A stretch of 64,000 nt of DNA from Rhabditophanes sp. KR3021 (lineage: Eukaryota > Nematoda > Chromadorea > Rhabditida > Alloionematidae): NCBI GenBank assembly GCA_963281155.1, contig CAUJLY010000005.1:1984001-2048000 (forward strand), written 5' to 3'. Shown here piece after piece: positions 45,745 through 59,300 of the stretch; position 1 is the first letter of the stretch; every line of letters starts with the position of its first letter. Both the position numbers and the translations under genes were made by a program. The notes beneath the pieces were generated by a model, which saw only the letters and a program-made list of their open reading frames with translations, had not been told where the DNA came from and did no database searches.

Positions 45745-46505
45745 ATGGATGATTTGACTATAATTATTTTAATTGTCGTCGTATGTGTTTCTACGCTCGC
45801 AGGTTGGTTGATTGCCGTTGCTTGTTGTCCTGACAAAACGATGGCATGTATGGGCAATGGGCAGAAAAGGTTAGAAACATAGAAGTTACATTTTTGGTAA
45901 TTTGTATTAATTGGTTTAGAAGTATAATATACCGAGATGGCTTACGTCATGGAGAAAGAGAAGTCAACAGGGAGATGAGGGGAGACATACGCAGAGATTC
46001 GGAAGTCGAAGAAAACACAACTTCGCGTACTGAAGAAGAAGCAAGTAAGTGTGACATTGAAAAAGGCTCAACTATTTATCAAACCGGTACATCTAAAAAG
46101 ACCGATCTGTCTTCCATGCCACTACTTGAAACATCAGCTATCTCGTTATCGTCAATTTCTGATCATGATTCACATTCAATTAAACCTCACCTAGTCAAAC
46201 AAAGAGAAGACACAGATGTTATTGAGTATGTTATCGTAGACCGAGACGATTACGACGTCTCTTCAGACTCGGCCACTAAGTTGTCCTCACACAATTCAAA
46301 CGACGAAGATTCATTCAAAATAATTGAAGGAAGCTCCTCAAACACAGTCGAAGAAGAATCCTACAAACCACCTTATCCCTTCAAATTCCAAAACCACCAT
46401 CTTTCTTTGATTCAGTATGACCAATCACGTCGTGGATCCCTTCCATCTTCCGAAGACATCCAAAAACTTAGAGCAATTACCCAAGAATCAGTCAAAGCTG
46501 TTTAA
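45745..46505 (+). CDS. orphan single-pass membrane protein
   Basis: Two exons (45745-45869 and 45920-46505, 50-bp intron), 236 residues. The N-terminus MDDLTIIILIVVVCVSTLAG continues as a hydrophobic span to about residue 28 and is followed by a Cys pair (VACCPDKT), compatible with a palmitoylated type III membrane protein. The remaining 190 residues are polar, acidic and Ser-rich with basic patches (RHGEREVNREMRGDIRRDSE) and tyrosine-containing acidic segments (EYVIVDRDDYDV). A U-rich acceptor (TTTATTTAG) ends 7 nt before the ATG. I do not recognise the family; probably nematode-restricted. Confidence 0.65.
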
Positions 46506-46974
46506 TATGTATTTATTTATATATGTATAAAAAGACAAATCTTTCCTAATTATTTCCATAAATACGTCACCTCCTCTTACTTACCTATTTTGAAAACATC
46601 AAACCATTCTCTACGAGTTAATATAATACCCTTCTTTTGTCTTTTCCAAACATTTATCATAATAAAAAGATTAATGCTACCATGACACATGCTAATTCTA
46701 GTCAAAAGCGCAATTATCAATGAAAAACGAAGGTACATGTGAGTGTGTATTAAAAATTTATATCATCGCCAAGTCACCAAAGACCAAACTTATTTTAATA
46801 AAATCCCAAACGTTGACATAAATTTACAGCTTCCCAAACAAACTTGATTTAATTTTGTTTAAATATATATTGTCAGACACACAAAAGAGCCAGCAAGAAT
46901 AAATAGAAATAGAGGGGAGATCATGAAAAATTTAATTTAACGATTTCTTAAAACCATTTGCCATTCTTTTTTAT
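46506..46974. other. convergent 3' intergenic region
   Basis: About 470 bp between two converging genes, AT-rich, with AATAAA-like signals on both strands. No gene seen. Confidence 0.5.
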
Positions 46975-47851
46975 TTACTTTATAAAGGGAGTATTTTCGT
47001 CAGTGCTCAGAAGAAGATCGTCAATCGTAGAGGAGTTGTCGAGTGATTTACGAGTAGCTGGTTGAATTTTGGATAATTCCTCAGCGACTGGGACAGGTCC
47101 ACTGAAATAATTATTATTACTACATGACGTTCACTTAAATGGCATCATTTTACATACCTAGTAGGGCTAATCTTATTGGATCCAGCTTTCTTGGGTGGAT
47201 TAACAGATTTTTGGTGATGTCCATTTGCAGCATAAATCCGGATTGGTGGCTCATTAGGGGTTCCATCTTCACTAGCAAAAGCTGCTAACTTAGTTCCGCC
47301 GATGCAGGAGGCTAATGTGGGGATAAGAAGTCCTAATCCCATTAAGACAGCTCCAGATGAAAATAGACAAAATCCTAAAAGAAGATTTAGACTAATTACT
47401 TTTTAAAAAGCTTACCAATCATTTTCCATTGCTTCATAGGGTCAGCCACTAGGTGAGCTAGTCTTTCTGGTGGGATATAGAAATTGCCCAAGTCATCTGT
47501 ATCAATAGCTATTCTGAATAAGGACTCTTCAATTGGCTCGTGTGGCCAAGTATATCCAGCTACGATAAAACCAGATCCCGCTATCAACAAGATTATTCCA
47601 ATTACCGTCAAAAAACGACATATCATCATCCCCTTTCTGTGGGCTGGTGGTGGTGGTAGCAACAACCATGTTCCAGGATGTTCGACATCCTCCATAACAG
47701 GAGATTGATAAAAGTTATGAAGATAAGACTTGATGCCAAATGTCTTGGGATCGTTAATTACTCCATCAATGACGGCTTCATTGCCATCGTATGAGGTGTC
47801 TGTATGTTTAGAATAAGCATTTTTTTTGAACCAGCCAAATATATTTGGCAT
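46975..47851 (-). CDS. neurensin-like two-pass membrane protein
   Basis: Three exons (47851-47416, 47374-47158, 47101-46975), 259 residues, phases agree. N-terminal cytosolic part is followed by GTWLLLPPPPAHRKG, then TM1 (ICRFLTVIGIILLIAGSGFI), an extracytoplasmic loop containing AIDTDDLGNFYIPPERLAHL, TM2 (GFCLFSSGAVLMGLGLLIPT) and a polar C-terminal tail. The layout, two close spans with a conserved short loop, resembles neurensins (vesicle proteins of neurons), but identity cannot be judged by eye; a nematode-specific two-TM family is the alternative. Confidence 0.65.
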
Positions 47852-50800
47852 TATTAGCTAGAATGTATTTTGAGTTAATAATTCATTCATACATTTTAAA
47901 TGAAATCGCAAGGGAGGTAAATGAATAGTTAATTGTAGTTGCACTTACAAAATAATTTCAAGCAATTTATTCGTATAAAGATTCAATTTTGTAAAGAGCA
48001 GTAAAAGAGCAAATGAAAACTTTTGTTCTAAAGAATTTTTTCAAGTACAATAAAAAATCCTTCTTCTGGTATAATTAAATAAATTAAAAGAACGGGCAAT
48101 TTGGTAAGTGGAAAATATAAAAATAAAGTTAGCCCAAGCAATTTGAAGTTTTTTCCCCAAATTAGTCTCTTTTCAATTAAATTTGTCCTTGTCATTAATA
48201 GAGCATTTAGGGACATGGAAAAGGAAATAACAATATATATTTATATTTAAAAAATAAGGTGGTTGGGAATAATAATAAATATGTAAAAAATTGGATTCTG
48301 CTTTTCCTTAAAATAAAGGTATGCCCCCTCGAGTAGTGGGAGACAGGAAATATTAATCACATCCAGAGGACAAAGGCTTAAATGTAAATAATAGCACAAT
48401 ATCTGTCAACAAGTGAATCGTCAAAAAGGCAATCATCTTTTATAGCTATTTTGGCAAGTACAATATGTTATCATTTTTTAGATATAATCAAACAAGTAGT
48501 ACAGAATTTATTAAATAATAATTTTGTTTGGCTAACCAGAAGCGACAGCTTTTTTATATATACAATTCCACACAAATAACTATCAAATTAAAAAAATAGT
48601 GGCTTAGCAGAATATCTAGGATAATAAGAAAGCTAGAATTTTGAAGTTCAGTCTTATTCTTGGCAAAATAAAAAAGATGGCAATTACAAATTTATACACC
48701 GTAACTCCGCTTTTCTGATTGCAAACAACATTCAAACTTCGAGAAAAACAGCACCAATATCATGAATTGAATTTTTGGTATGTTATATTGCAAGAAAAGT
48801 TAATTTTTTGTTGACTATAAAATAAATAGAAATGATGCGTGGCAACTGTTAATACATCCAAAAAACAACATTATTTTGAGATGTTAAGCCCGAATCAACA
48901 TTAAACACATCCTTAAGAGAATCTAATTAATCATTTCTGAATGAATGCATGGCCATGTTTGGTACAGAATAAGAAGCTTATATTAAATTAAGTTAGAAAG
49001 ATGTATAACATCAAAAAATTCATTTATGGAAGAATTGAAAACGATTAAAAGACTTTTTATTTGGATATAATTAATTTTATTTATTTGTCGCCTATCCTGG
49101 TAATAAATAACAGCGACCGAATTTATTTTGTTCCTAATTTATGTAATGATGGAAATGAAATTGTAGTTAGTACTTAGAAATGTTAACTTAAAAATTAAAA
49201 AGATTTTAGTATATGGTTGGAGGGTTATATAATAATAAGTGTTTTTGAAAACAAGTTAACGTTTTGCGTATTTTGGCAAAAGTTTTATTAAATGACAGGA
49301 GATATTTAGGGTTGTAACCATAAATAAGGAAGGGAGCAAAAAAGAAAGTTGCATAGTGATGGGAATAATGGTGTTTTCAAAGATTCGAAACAAAGGAATT
49401 GCTCAGGAAAGACGTCAACAGCTATAGTTGAATTTATTTTATTATTATAAAAATAGATGTTATGCCTGATAGATATAAATAGAAGACACGTAATTTTTGA
49501 CCTCAGGCATATTAGCACATTAAAAGCTAGGGAGTGATATTTATGTTAATGAAGAGTAAATGTACTTTAAATATCTCCAACCCAACAAAAGGAAGCCATA
49601 TCCACTCAACAACATTAACAGTAGCCTTCAACAAATGGCAAAATGAAACTAATATATTGGCAATTTAATATAATACAGCTGACTCATATAACACTATCTT
49701 AACCATCATCATGAATGCTCTTGCCTTTTTCGAATGTTGATGATATTTAATTTGAATGACAAATAGAGAATGTAAAGATGAAGTTATCAATTTGGGAAAT
49801 GTTTTGGTGTCCTTAACTAAAGATTAATCTGCTTTCTTTTTATTGGAAATGCCATCAAATTGATCATGTTATTGTTTTTTATTATAAATAAAGAAAAGAG
49901 GCTTTATGCGGTTGTATCATTTGTTGAAAAGAATAATTAGAAAATAAATATAAGATGAAATAAAAATTTAATAAGCAAGGCGCCGGACATCTGCCATCCC
50001 TTGAAATTTTAGTGTCTTTATTTGTTAAAAATAAAATGATAAATGTTTATAGTTACCATAACATTCTTTAGAATTTCTGTGAAATTTTGTTATTGACACT
50101 AAAAATAAAGATGGCACAAATTTTAATGCCATATTCTGAAGTAATCTGATAAAAGGTACCAGAGGATATATATTTATGAAAAGATAAATTTGATGATATT
50201 TATTTTAGCCTCTTTATCCCTCTACACTTGTTGCAAGGACCTTAAAAGAGTAAAAATGGGACAATGTATGTGTGTTTAGATAAATGATTTATTGAAAAGA
50301 ATAAGCAAAATATAGATGAATGAATGTTGTTTTTTGTTTATTGTAAAAAAATAAAATTGAATTGATAAGAAAAAAGGAGAGTGTGTGGTTGTGTTGGTGT
50401 AAGATTTGAAATAAATTAGAGGTTTTACCTTATTAATCAGTCAATGTGAATGGAAAACATATGCTTTTTAGATTAAAAAATGAGTGACGTATGTTAGCTG
50501 TAAAAGACATCTGAACCATTTTTTAGTCATCAAAAACAGGGAATTAATTTTGTAAGAAGCGAAAATACATAAGCCAAAAGACAGGTTTAATTTTCAAAGA
50601 ATACAAAATTAATTAAAGAGAGACTAAAGTTTTATTTAAAAAATTATAATCTGGCCGAATAAACAAATATCAAAGACATGTAGTGAGTTGAAACACTTAT
50701 AAGAATTAAATTGTAACATAGGCGGATGCCTTTGAAGCTAATCATGGACATGAAAAGCATAAAACCTTTGTTAAACTTTCTTTTTATATATTTGTCATAA

Positions 50801-51407
50801 AGAACCTACATTGTTATTAAAATAATAACATATCTTTTGAAAGTAAGATATATATTGCGTTTATGGGTTTTTAGAAGTTTAAACAACATAGGCTGTAATA
50901 CAATTTATCCAGAGTTTGTAAACATATCTATGTTCCTAAGATGTAAAAAATCTTAATATGTGACATCATTTGGAGAAAAAAGTTGTTGGCCGTTTTGTTT
51001 AGAAAAAGAACACACTTCATGCATTTTATGTCGGAATTTATTTTAAGAGTATCTTGGAAAGGCAATATATGTGACAGTCTGTATTTTTTAGGCCTTTTTA
51101 TTTATGGGGTCGTTGCCTTTAAGACGAATTTAGATATTATATGTTTTTAAGATGAAAGGGCATGAGGACTCAAACACACATGTAAATGTCTCCAACTCTT
51201 ATTTTGTGAGGGTGTGTATGCATTTGGCCAAATTGCGTCCTCTAACCAATTAGTATTTGGTTAGTCGCAGAAATTCATCAGTAAATGCCTTAGGAATATT
51301 AATAAAGCCAATCGAAATAATACAAACTTATGTTTTGCGATATCATCTATTAGTTCAAGTGGATTACAGAAAGGAATTTATTTAAACTACATATTATACA
51401 TCGGTAC
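47852..51407. other. 3.5-kb gene-free region
   Basis: No coding signal on either strand. Between 48452 and 49663 the plus strand carries seven TGGCAA words (48452, 48661, 48678, 48840, 49274, 49636, 49658). Probably the upstream region of the neurensin-like gene and 3' flank of the P450. No repeats or RNA genes recognised. Confidence 0.5.
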
Positions 51408-52894
51408 CTAGTATTCACAATCTTCAACCCTCATTAGTCTTTTATAGGGCTTGAGAATAAATCCCCAAATTTTGCTTAAATCACGTTCTTCTTCATTCAT
51501 GAAAGAAACTTTGTATCTCTGAAGAAATCTCGTCATGATCAGGAAATGTTCCATATTTCCCATAGCTTCTCCGGCACATCTTCTTTTCCCTAATCCAAAT
51601 GGAATAACTTTTTCTACAATTGCCTTATCCAAGGCTTTGCCATCTTCAGTGAGAAATCTCTCTGGAATAAATTCCTCGGGTTTAACAAATGCGTCATCGT
51701 ACCTTAGTACATTATAAATTTGTGGAAGAACTGCCGTTCCCTTTTTAATCAAGTGCCCCATTATCGAAATATCTTCATTAGCCTCATGAGACAAGTTTAT
51801 AGGGAAAAAATTGATAAACCTCTGGATCTCTAGCTGCACTGCAGTACAATAAACCAAGTTTTTCTTATCTCGCATGGTTACATAGTGATGATCGTGAATT
51901 GCAGCATGAATTTCATCACGCATTTTAGTTTGAACGTCAGGGAAATAAGCGAATATTACTATACTCCATCGGGAAAAGGTTGTAACTGTGTCCATTCCAG
52001 CGATCCAGAAGTCTGAAACTACTGGTGCTAATTGATCTTCACTGATATAGCCCCCTAATGCTTTGCATTTATCTAAGTAAGCATGAACAAAATTTTCAGG
52101 TTCATGGCCCTCGACATAACTTTTCTTAGCTTCTGCAATATCTTTTCTCACTGATTCGAATACTAATTTAATTTGCGACACACTTTCAGTGGCAAACAAA
52201 TTCAAAAATTTGACTATCCAGGGGTACTTGCCAAAATATTGATACAACAAAATATACCTTGAAGCTCTGAAGTTTTCTGTAGCTGCGTCTAAGACGTCTG
52301 TATAAACTTTTAATCTATCAGTATTATCATATGAGCATTTATAGCCAAATAAAATACTACTAATTACATTTGCTACACAGATTTGGAATGGCCACCTGAA
52401 GTCAACACCTTCATGCTTAATAGAATCTATGTGGTGGAACAAGTCGTCGATCCCATCGTGAATCTTATTTTCAAGAACTTGGTTTCCGAATCCAAAATCT
52501 CTTAAAATCTGGATAGCGATTCTTCTTTGATTTTTCCAATTCTCACCGCTACTAAACAAAACTCCCTTGCCGTCCTCCATTTGGTAAAAACTTCTCAGGG
52601 TAAGCTGTGGGTCTCCCAGCAAAGCATTCTGCGTTTTTGACCATGCTTTCTTTGATGGACTCATAATCATTCAGAACAACAATCGGAGCTGGTAGGAACA
52701 CTGTGAATACAGGTCCGAATTTATCCGAACATTTCTTAAAATAATCCTGCATATCAACGGCTGGCACGTCAAAAAAATTTCCAATGAAGGGTAAAAGGCA
52801 TCGGCCCCTTTGGATAGTTAGCTACATTATCATAATACTTTTTAATATAAAGACAGATGGAAAGCACAATTAATCCTATCAAAAGAGGAAGCAT
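51408..52894 (-). CDS. cytochrome P450, CYP2-clan, with two frameshifts
   Basis: Intronless, about 495 codons from MLPLLIGLIVLSICLYIKKY (membrane anchor) to TAG at 51408. P450 landmarks: proline-rich KGPMP hinge, GKGVLFSSGENWKNQRR, helix I AGMDTVTTFSRW, ExxR motif LEIQR, PERF, and the heme-binding FGLGKRRCAGE with the Cys ligand. Two +1 shifts break the frame, at an A-run on the plus strand at 52793-52796 (before NFFDVP) and at 52586-52590 (before QMEDGKG); each disappears if one base of the run is removed. If these are sequencing errors the gene is intact; otherwise it is a young pseudogene. Similar to the nematode CYP33-37 group of xenobiotic or fatty-acid oxidising ER enzymes. Confidence 0.85.
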
Positions 52895-53309
52895 TTTAAC
52901 AAGTGACGTCTAGTCTTCCCCATATTTATAGCAATAACTGAAGTGATCAAATGAATGACCTTAAATTAGAACTTGATGTGATTGTTTGCCTGTCTCAATA
53001 ATATCAAAAATTGTTTAATCTAATTAGATATGTCCAATTACTCTTGTCATTTGATTGATAACATATACTCCTTAAGTTTGACAAACATGTTTACTTCCAT
53101 CTAAAATACATTTTTTAAAAATAGTGCAGTATAAAAAATATGATAAACAGAAACATTTTAAAATAATAATTTATTTAAAGAAAATTTAAACAATAAATAA
53201 ATTCGCATCTTTATACAGTTATTTAATTTTTAGTGCAGAAATACATTTTCCCATAGAGGAATTCATACGTAATTATTTGGCAATATATTTCTTTTGGTAA
53301 CAGCTATTT
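52895..53309. other. P450 upstream / Kunitz 3' flank
   Basis: About 415 bp of AT-rich DNA between two minus-strand genes: the P450 promoter and the 3' UTR of the Kunitz gene. No gene seen. Confidence 0.5.
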
Positions 53310-56300
53310 TTAACGGAACCCGACGGTTGAACATATGTTGACACATGCTTGCATACTGTCAAAGTTATTCAAATTTCCTCCACAGCCCGAATATTGGAAA
53401 GGAATGCATTTTTGCTGAAAATATTAATTATTTGTTTATCCAATAAACTAAACTTACAGTTGATCTATCGAAGGCGTATCTCGTTGAAGGTGTATTACAA
53501 GCTCCTTCATCAATTGACAAAAGGCACAATTCTTGAGGGCATAACCGATTACAAGCGGCTTGTGACTCGAAATTATTTTGATTTCCTCTTTTGCCGTTAT
53601 ATTTAAATGGAACACATGTTTGTTCATCGACGCTATAATACCATCTAGCCAAACCTGCAATATCGAGGAATGCGATTAATTAATAAATATATGCTTTTAA
53701 ATAAACTTCCGAATAATTTCGTTTAATAAATTTAGATTAGAGTGTCTCAAAGAGGTTTTGAAAGAAGGAGTCGTTTTTGACTTTTGGATGAGTATAAGAT
53801 TATTTTTTAATTGGATATGCACGATCAAAGGAATACTTAATCAAAGTAGTCAGCTACCAAAGAAAGTTCTGAATTTCGAAGAAACTCCAAGTCTAAGAAG
53901 ATACACAACAATAAGTCAAAGGGATGAAGTAGCAGGTAGCAATAAAGCAGTTAATTCAAATCTTAAGCTCGAGTAAATGTGTTGTCTCAACAGTTACCAA
54001 TTTAACATTGCATAAATTATGTTCATCCTGAATATGGAAATGCTGCTACATAAAGATGATCTAGATTTATGAGGCTTGCAGTTGAAAGAACTGTTGGACG
54101 TCTTGGGGTTCTCCTACCTTCTATTATATTAAGAATCATGAAGTCGTCACCTCAAAACAACTCTTCTAATTACAGTGGTAAACTTAAATGTTCGAAAGAC
54201 TGCAAATTTAGAGTTGATCATTTTAAAGAGCTGGCACGTTACTGTAAAAGAAAACCTGCAGTCAGCTAAAAGAGTATGCAAGAAAAAGGTATAACAAAGA
54301 TAAGACACTAAGTGAAGAAGAGTTAATGAAAAGTGTTATTAAGCTCCTGAAAGAAACTGCAAAAAAGAAACATCATTTAGTCTATGTCTTGCTGAATATT
54401 CCTGATCATGTTAACTTGAAAACTCTTCCTTTTCTGACTTTAAGAAGCCGATATCCTACGCCGGTGTTTCTGGTACTTTGAAAATTAGATTAGAGACCAT
54501 ACCAATAAAAGTAAGCGCAATATGAAGTGATTCATTCCTTTAAATCAAAAGGAACGTCGATGCAGAAGTATTTGGAAGGAAGGAAAAAAGATAGCCGCTG
54601 TATCACTTAATGATCTTCACATCAACCAAGCTCTCGGATTGGAGTATTCAATTGTCTATGACATGAGAAAAGATTTGGCTAACATCGATGTTCCCGACAA
54701 TCAAATTGTGTTATTTACTTAAAACATTCCGATTTTGTCAAAAGAATTGGTGATATTGATGTCAAACTAATATTTGGAAACATATCTAATTCCTTATCTT
54801 TTTAATTGTTTTGTCTTAATGAATTTTAAAATAAAAAATTACCAGCATCACCGGTTCCTGGAGCCAATGGGACTGAGCATGAATTCGTAGCTCCTGGACA
54901 ACAAACAGTCGTTTCTGGAGTTGCACCTAAGTGGCACCAGAAATTAACAGGACAAGCATCTTTATTTGTTGCTGAGCAGAATAAAACTTGGCCTGATACT
55001 GATGTTGCAGGTTGGCCGATGCAAGGATTTTCTAATTGTTGACAAGCTAATTGACATGCGCGCTAAAATGTATGATTAATAAATAAATTCAAAGAATAAA
55101 GACTTACAGCTGACAAGAAGTTGTTTTGATTTCCTTTCAAACCTTTATAAATGAAACTCTGGCATGTCTTAGACCCAAAGTCAAAGTAATATCTTTCAAG
55201 TCTAGCATTTCCTTCACCTGTAGACATAGGAAGCCCACATACATTATTCTGAGCATCTGGACAACAGACAGTGGTACTAGCATCAGCGCCGATATGACAC
55301 CAATGATTGGAAGGACATGAATTTACATTAGCTGAGGAGGTACAAGATTGAGCCCGTCCATCAGCTCCCACAAATGGCATTCCATTGTTACACGGGTTCG
55401 GTGCGCATTGTTGGTCGCAAGCTTCCTAAAATAATTTAAGTAATACCATTTTTATGAGTTTAAAGTTACATTGGTCAGGAAATTATTTTGATTTCCACCT
55501 GATCCAGTATAAGTAAAAGCTTGGCAAGAAAATTGGGTCTGATCGTAGTAATATCTGGTAAGAGGAGTATTTCCATTTCCTACCAATAATGGCAAGATAC
55601 ATGGATTTCCTTCAGATGGACAACAAACTGACGTTGCTTGCGAAGCTCCGATGTGACAGTATTCATCGCTTCCGCATGTATTTAAAGTTGACGAGCAGGT
55701 TGTAGGTGGTAATCTTATATTTTGATTGCAAGGATTGTTGAAAACTATAAAGGAATTTTAAATCATTTGAATTTAACGACCGTGTGTGATAGAAATTAAA
55801 AGTGAAAATAAAGGAAATAAAATGCAGTAGAGTGCTTTAGTGAGATAGAATAGTGCTTAGCTAACCATTGCAAGTATCGGCACAATCTTTTTCTTGTCAA
55901 GAAATTATTTTGATTGCCCTTCCTTCCATTATATAGGAAAGTCTTACAGGACAAAGTCGTCAAGTCATAGTAGTATCTAGTGACAGGCTCCGTATTATTC
56001 CCAAGAACACCTTGTTCAGGAGCTAAACCTTGACAAGCGCCAGGGTTAGTTGGGGGACCTGGACAACATTGGTAATCATCTGGAATTGTTCCAAGATGAC
56101 ACCATGTCGAATTACCACATGAATTTGAACCAAATGTACATGGAATGGGTCTATTTGTTTCTGGGTCAATGGTTGGTAAGCCGGCGGGGCAAACATTATC
56201 GTATACTAAAGGATTATTTTATATTTACGCATTGTACTCGATCTATTAAATTAATTTGTATCAAAGTCTTACCTTGGCATTGATTTTGACAAGCTTGCTG

Positions 56301-59300
56301 AAATAAATATGTAAGTGAATTAACGATTATTTTGAACTTACAGCTGACAAGAAGTTATTCTGATTTCCTTGACGTCCTTTAATTTAATTAAATGATAAAT
56401 TTGGAAAAAGCTAAACTTACCACTATAAGTAAATGGTCTACACTGCCTACATGATGGATCGTAATAATATCTCTGAAGTGAATCTGAACCGCTTCCAATT
56501 GTCATCGGCAAAGAACATATATCAGGGTCAGGAACTCTATTTGGACAACAAACTGTCGTTTGAGCACTAGCTCCATAATGACACCAGAATGTATTTCCAC
56601 AAGTATTTGATGCTACCGAGCATTGCAAAGGTCTTTGAAGATTGTTTAATTGTGGGGATCCTCCAGCACATGGATTATCAATTTCTGAATTTTTATTAAA
56701 TTTTTACTAAATCCATTTAACTTACCATAGCATGTCTTTTCACAGTCTTCCTGAAATAAGATAATTTAGGGTAATTACTTTAAAGACTTACTGATGTCAA
56801 GAAGTTATTTTGCGTTCCTTTTTGTCCACAGTAATTAAATGGAACACATTTTTGTTGGGCTACATTCCAATAGAATCTGCCTAATTGTGAATTCCCTCTA
56901 CCTCTTTCCATAATTTGATTACAAATATCACCGCCTAAAAGACAGATTGGTTAAATGTGAATAAATAGTTAAATGTATTAATTAAGCAACACATATTAAA
57001 AGCACTCTACACTCAAAAAATGTTAATTAACTTCATAAATTCGTATGTTCTATTTGATCTGAAAAACATTTCCCATTTAATTAAACTAACCCAAAACAGG
57101 ACAACACATATTCACATTTAATGCTCCAAAGTGGCAATAAGTACTTTCTGGACATCTCGTGTCATTGTAACTTGAACATTGAATAGGTTTATTATTAAAA
57201 ATAGCTGGTTCACCTATTTTACAAGGGTTAACATAAACTGGGCAAGATTCGCAATCGGCTTTTGTTAAAAAGTTATTTTGATTTCCTTTGAGACCTTTAT
57301 AGTGAAATTGGATACACTTTTTCTCATTACTGTCATATGTCCATCGTATCAATTTCAGATTTCCACTGCCTACTTGACTTGGCGGTTGAATACAAGGATT
57401 GCCAGCTATAATGATTAAGATGAATTATTTGGTGTCTATTTGTTTTTTGCTTTTAAAGTTTATTTACTGTGAGATTGATGATTTATGCTCAAATTATTAT
57501 CAAAACCCACTTACAAATGAAGGTAAAATACAGTTATTGAAAAATTAATGATATTTTAGTTTGCTACTTAAAAAGAATTTACATTTATCACATCAAAATT
57601 GACATTTTATCATCATCTCCCCTAATAATTCATTACCATTCAATACTAACAAAAACTCAAATTTCCCAATTACATTACTTAACTTCAAAAACACTTCATC
57701 TAACCCCAGCAACAATAAAATCAAATAAACGTCAATCTAGCATCAGAACAGCTAACGGTACCTTTGTCAATCCACTCAGCAATTCTAATTTGACTGTCAT
57801 TTACAACAAGTTACAATTTTTATTGCCCTATCTTCAACTTAGAGCTAGTGAACAAGTCTTTGTTTTGAGGTATCTTAAGGGTGGATTTTATAAAAGTCAT
57901 TATGACTATATTCATAATTGTCCGATGGAACAAAAAGTTGGCAATAGATTAAGTACTTTGTTTGTTGTTATCAAGAAGGCTAAAGTTGGTGGTAGGACTG
58001 TTTTTGATAATTTAAAGTTATCTATTCTTCCAAAGGCCGGAGATGCTTTATTTTGGGTTAATATGAAAGCAGATCACTCTTTAGATCAAAGGACATTGCA
58101 TCAATCGTGTACAGTCAAAGAAGGCTCAAAACTAGCTATAACTCTATGGATTCGCTCTTTTGGCAATGAATTTTCTTTTAAAAGTCAACTTGATAAAACT
58201 TACAATTTGGACAACATACTGAAGTATCGAGATCACCTCCAACGTGGCACCAAAAATTGCTTCCACATTGATTGTTATTAATACTACATGATTTATAAAT
58301 TTGTTTTTCACTACTAATATCCGAAGACGATGGACAGGGATCCACAAATACTGGACAAGCTTGTTCGCAAATAGATTTTTGTTGGTAATTATTTATATTT
58401 CCTTTTAAACCGCGATACATAAATTGCTTACATTGTTTCTCAAATCGAGTCAAAGTACCATCTAGGTAAAGTTTCAGTTCCTTCCCCGATATTTAAAGGT
58501 AATTTACATTCATTACCACCATCCTTTGGGCAGCAGACAGTTGTAGCTGTGGTTCCGCCAACATGGCAATAGTGAGTGTTTGAACATGATCTATTGTTTG
58601 GGTCACAAGTCATTGGCTTCATATTAGACAAAATAGGTTGTCCTTGGCTACATGGATTATTCCATTTAATACAGAAAGAGCATTGTTCTTTCAACATAAA
58701 ATTATTTTCTGTTCCGTATAAGCCTTTGTAAGTAAATGATTTGCATTGATTGGCATTAGCATCAAAATACCATCTTTGCAGATTAGCATCACCCGCTCCT
58801 ATTGTCATAGGAGCTTGACACGAATTCGTTTTGGAAGGACAACAGACTGTCGTTTCATCGAGTGCTCCTACATGGCAGAAATAATTGATTGGGCAACTTC
58901 CATTCGAGTTTAGACATTTCCGGGGCTTCCCATCACTTCCCATCATTGGTTCACCATTCGAACACGGATTTTTCCAGACTGGGCATTTGGCCTATAAATT
59001 AGAATGCAAAGGCTAATCATAAATGTACTTACCACACACTGATTCCTCGTAACATAATTATTAGAGGAGCCTTTGATTCCTTTATAATTAAAAGGAAGAC
59101 AATCATGTTCCACAACATTATAATACCATCTCTGCATATTTCCATTTCCTTCTCCAGAATGCAATATCTCATTGCACGGAGATCCCCCTAAATTGTTAGA
59201 AAGCAACTAATGTTAATAAAACACACCAACGAATGTTAAAAAAGTTAAAAAGCACCAAATTTAAAGCTATTTAATTTACCTAAAGCTTGGCAACAAACAG

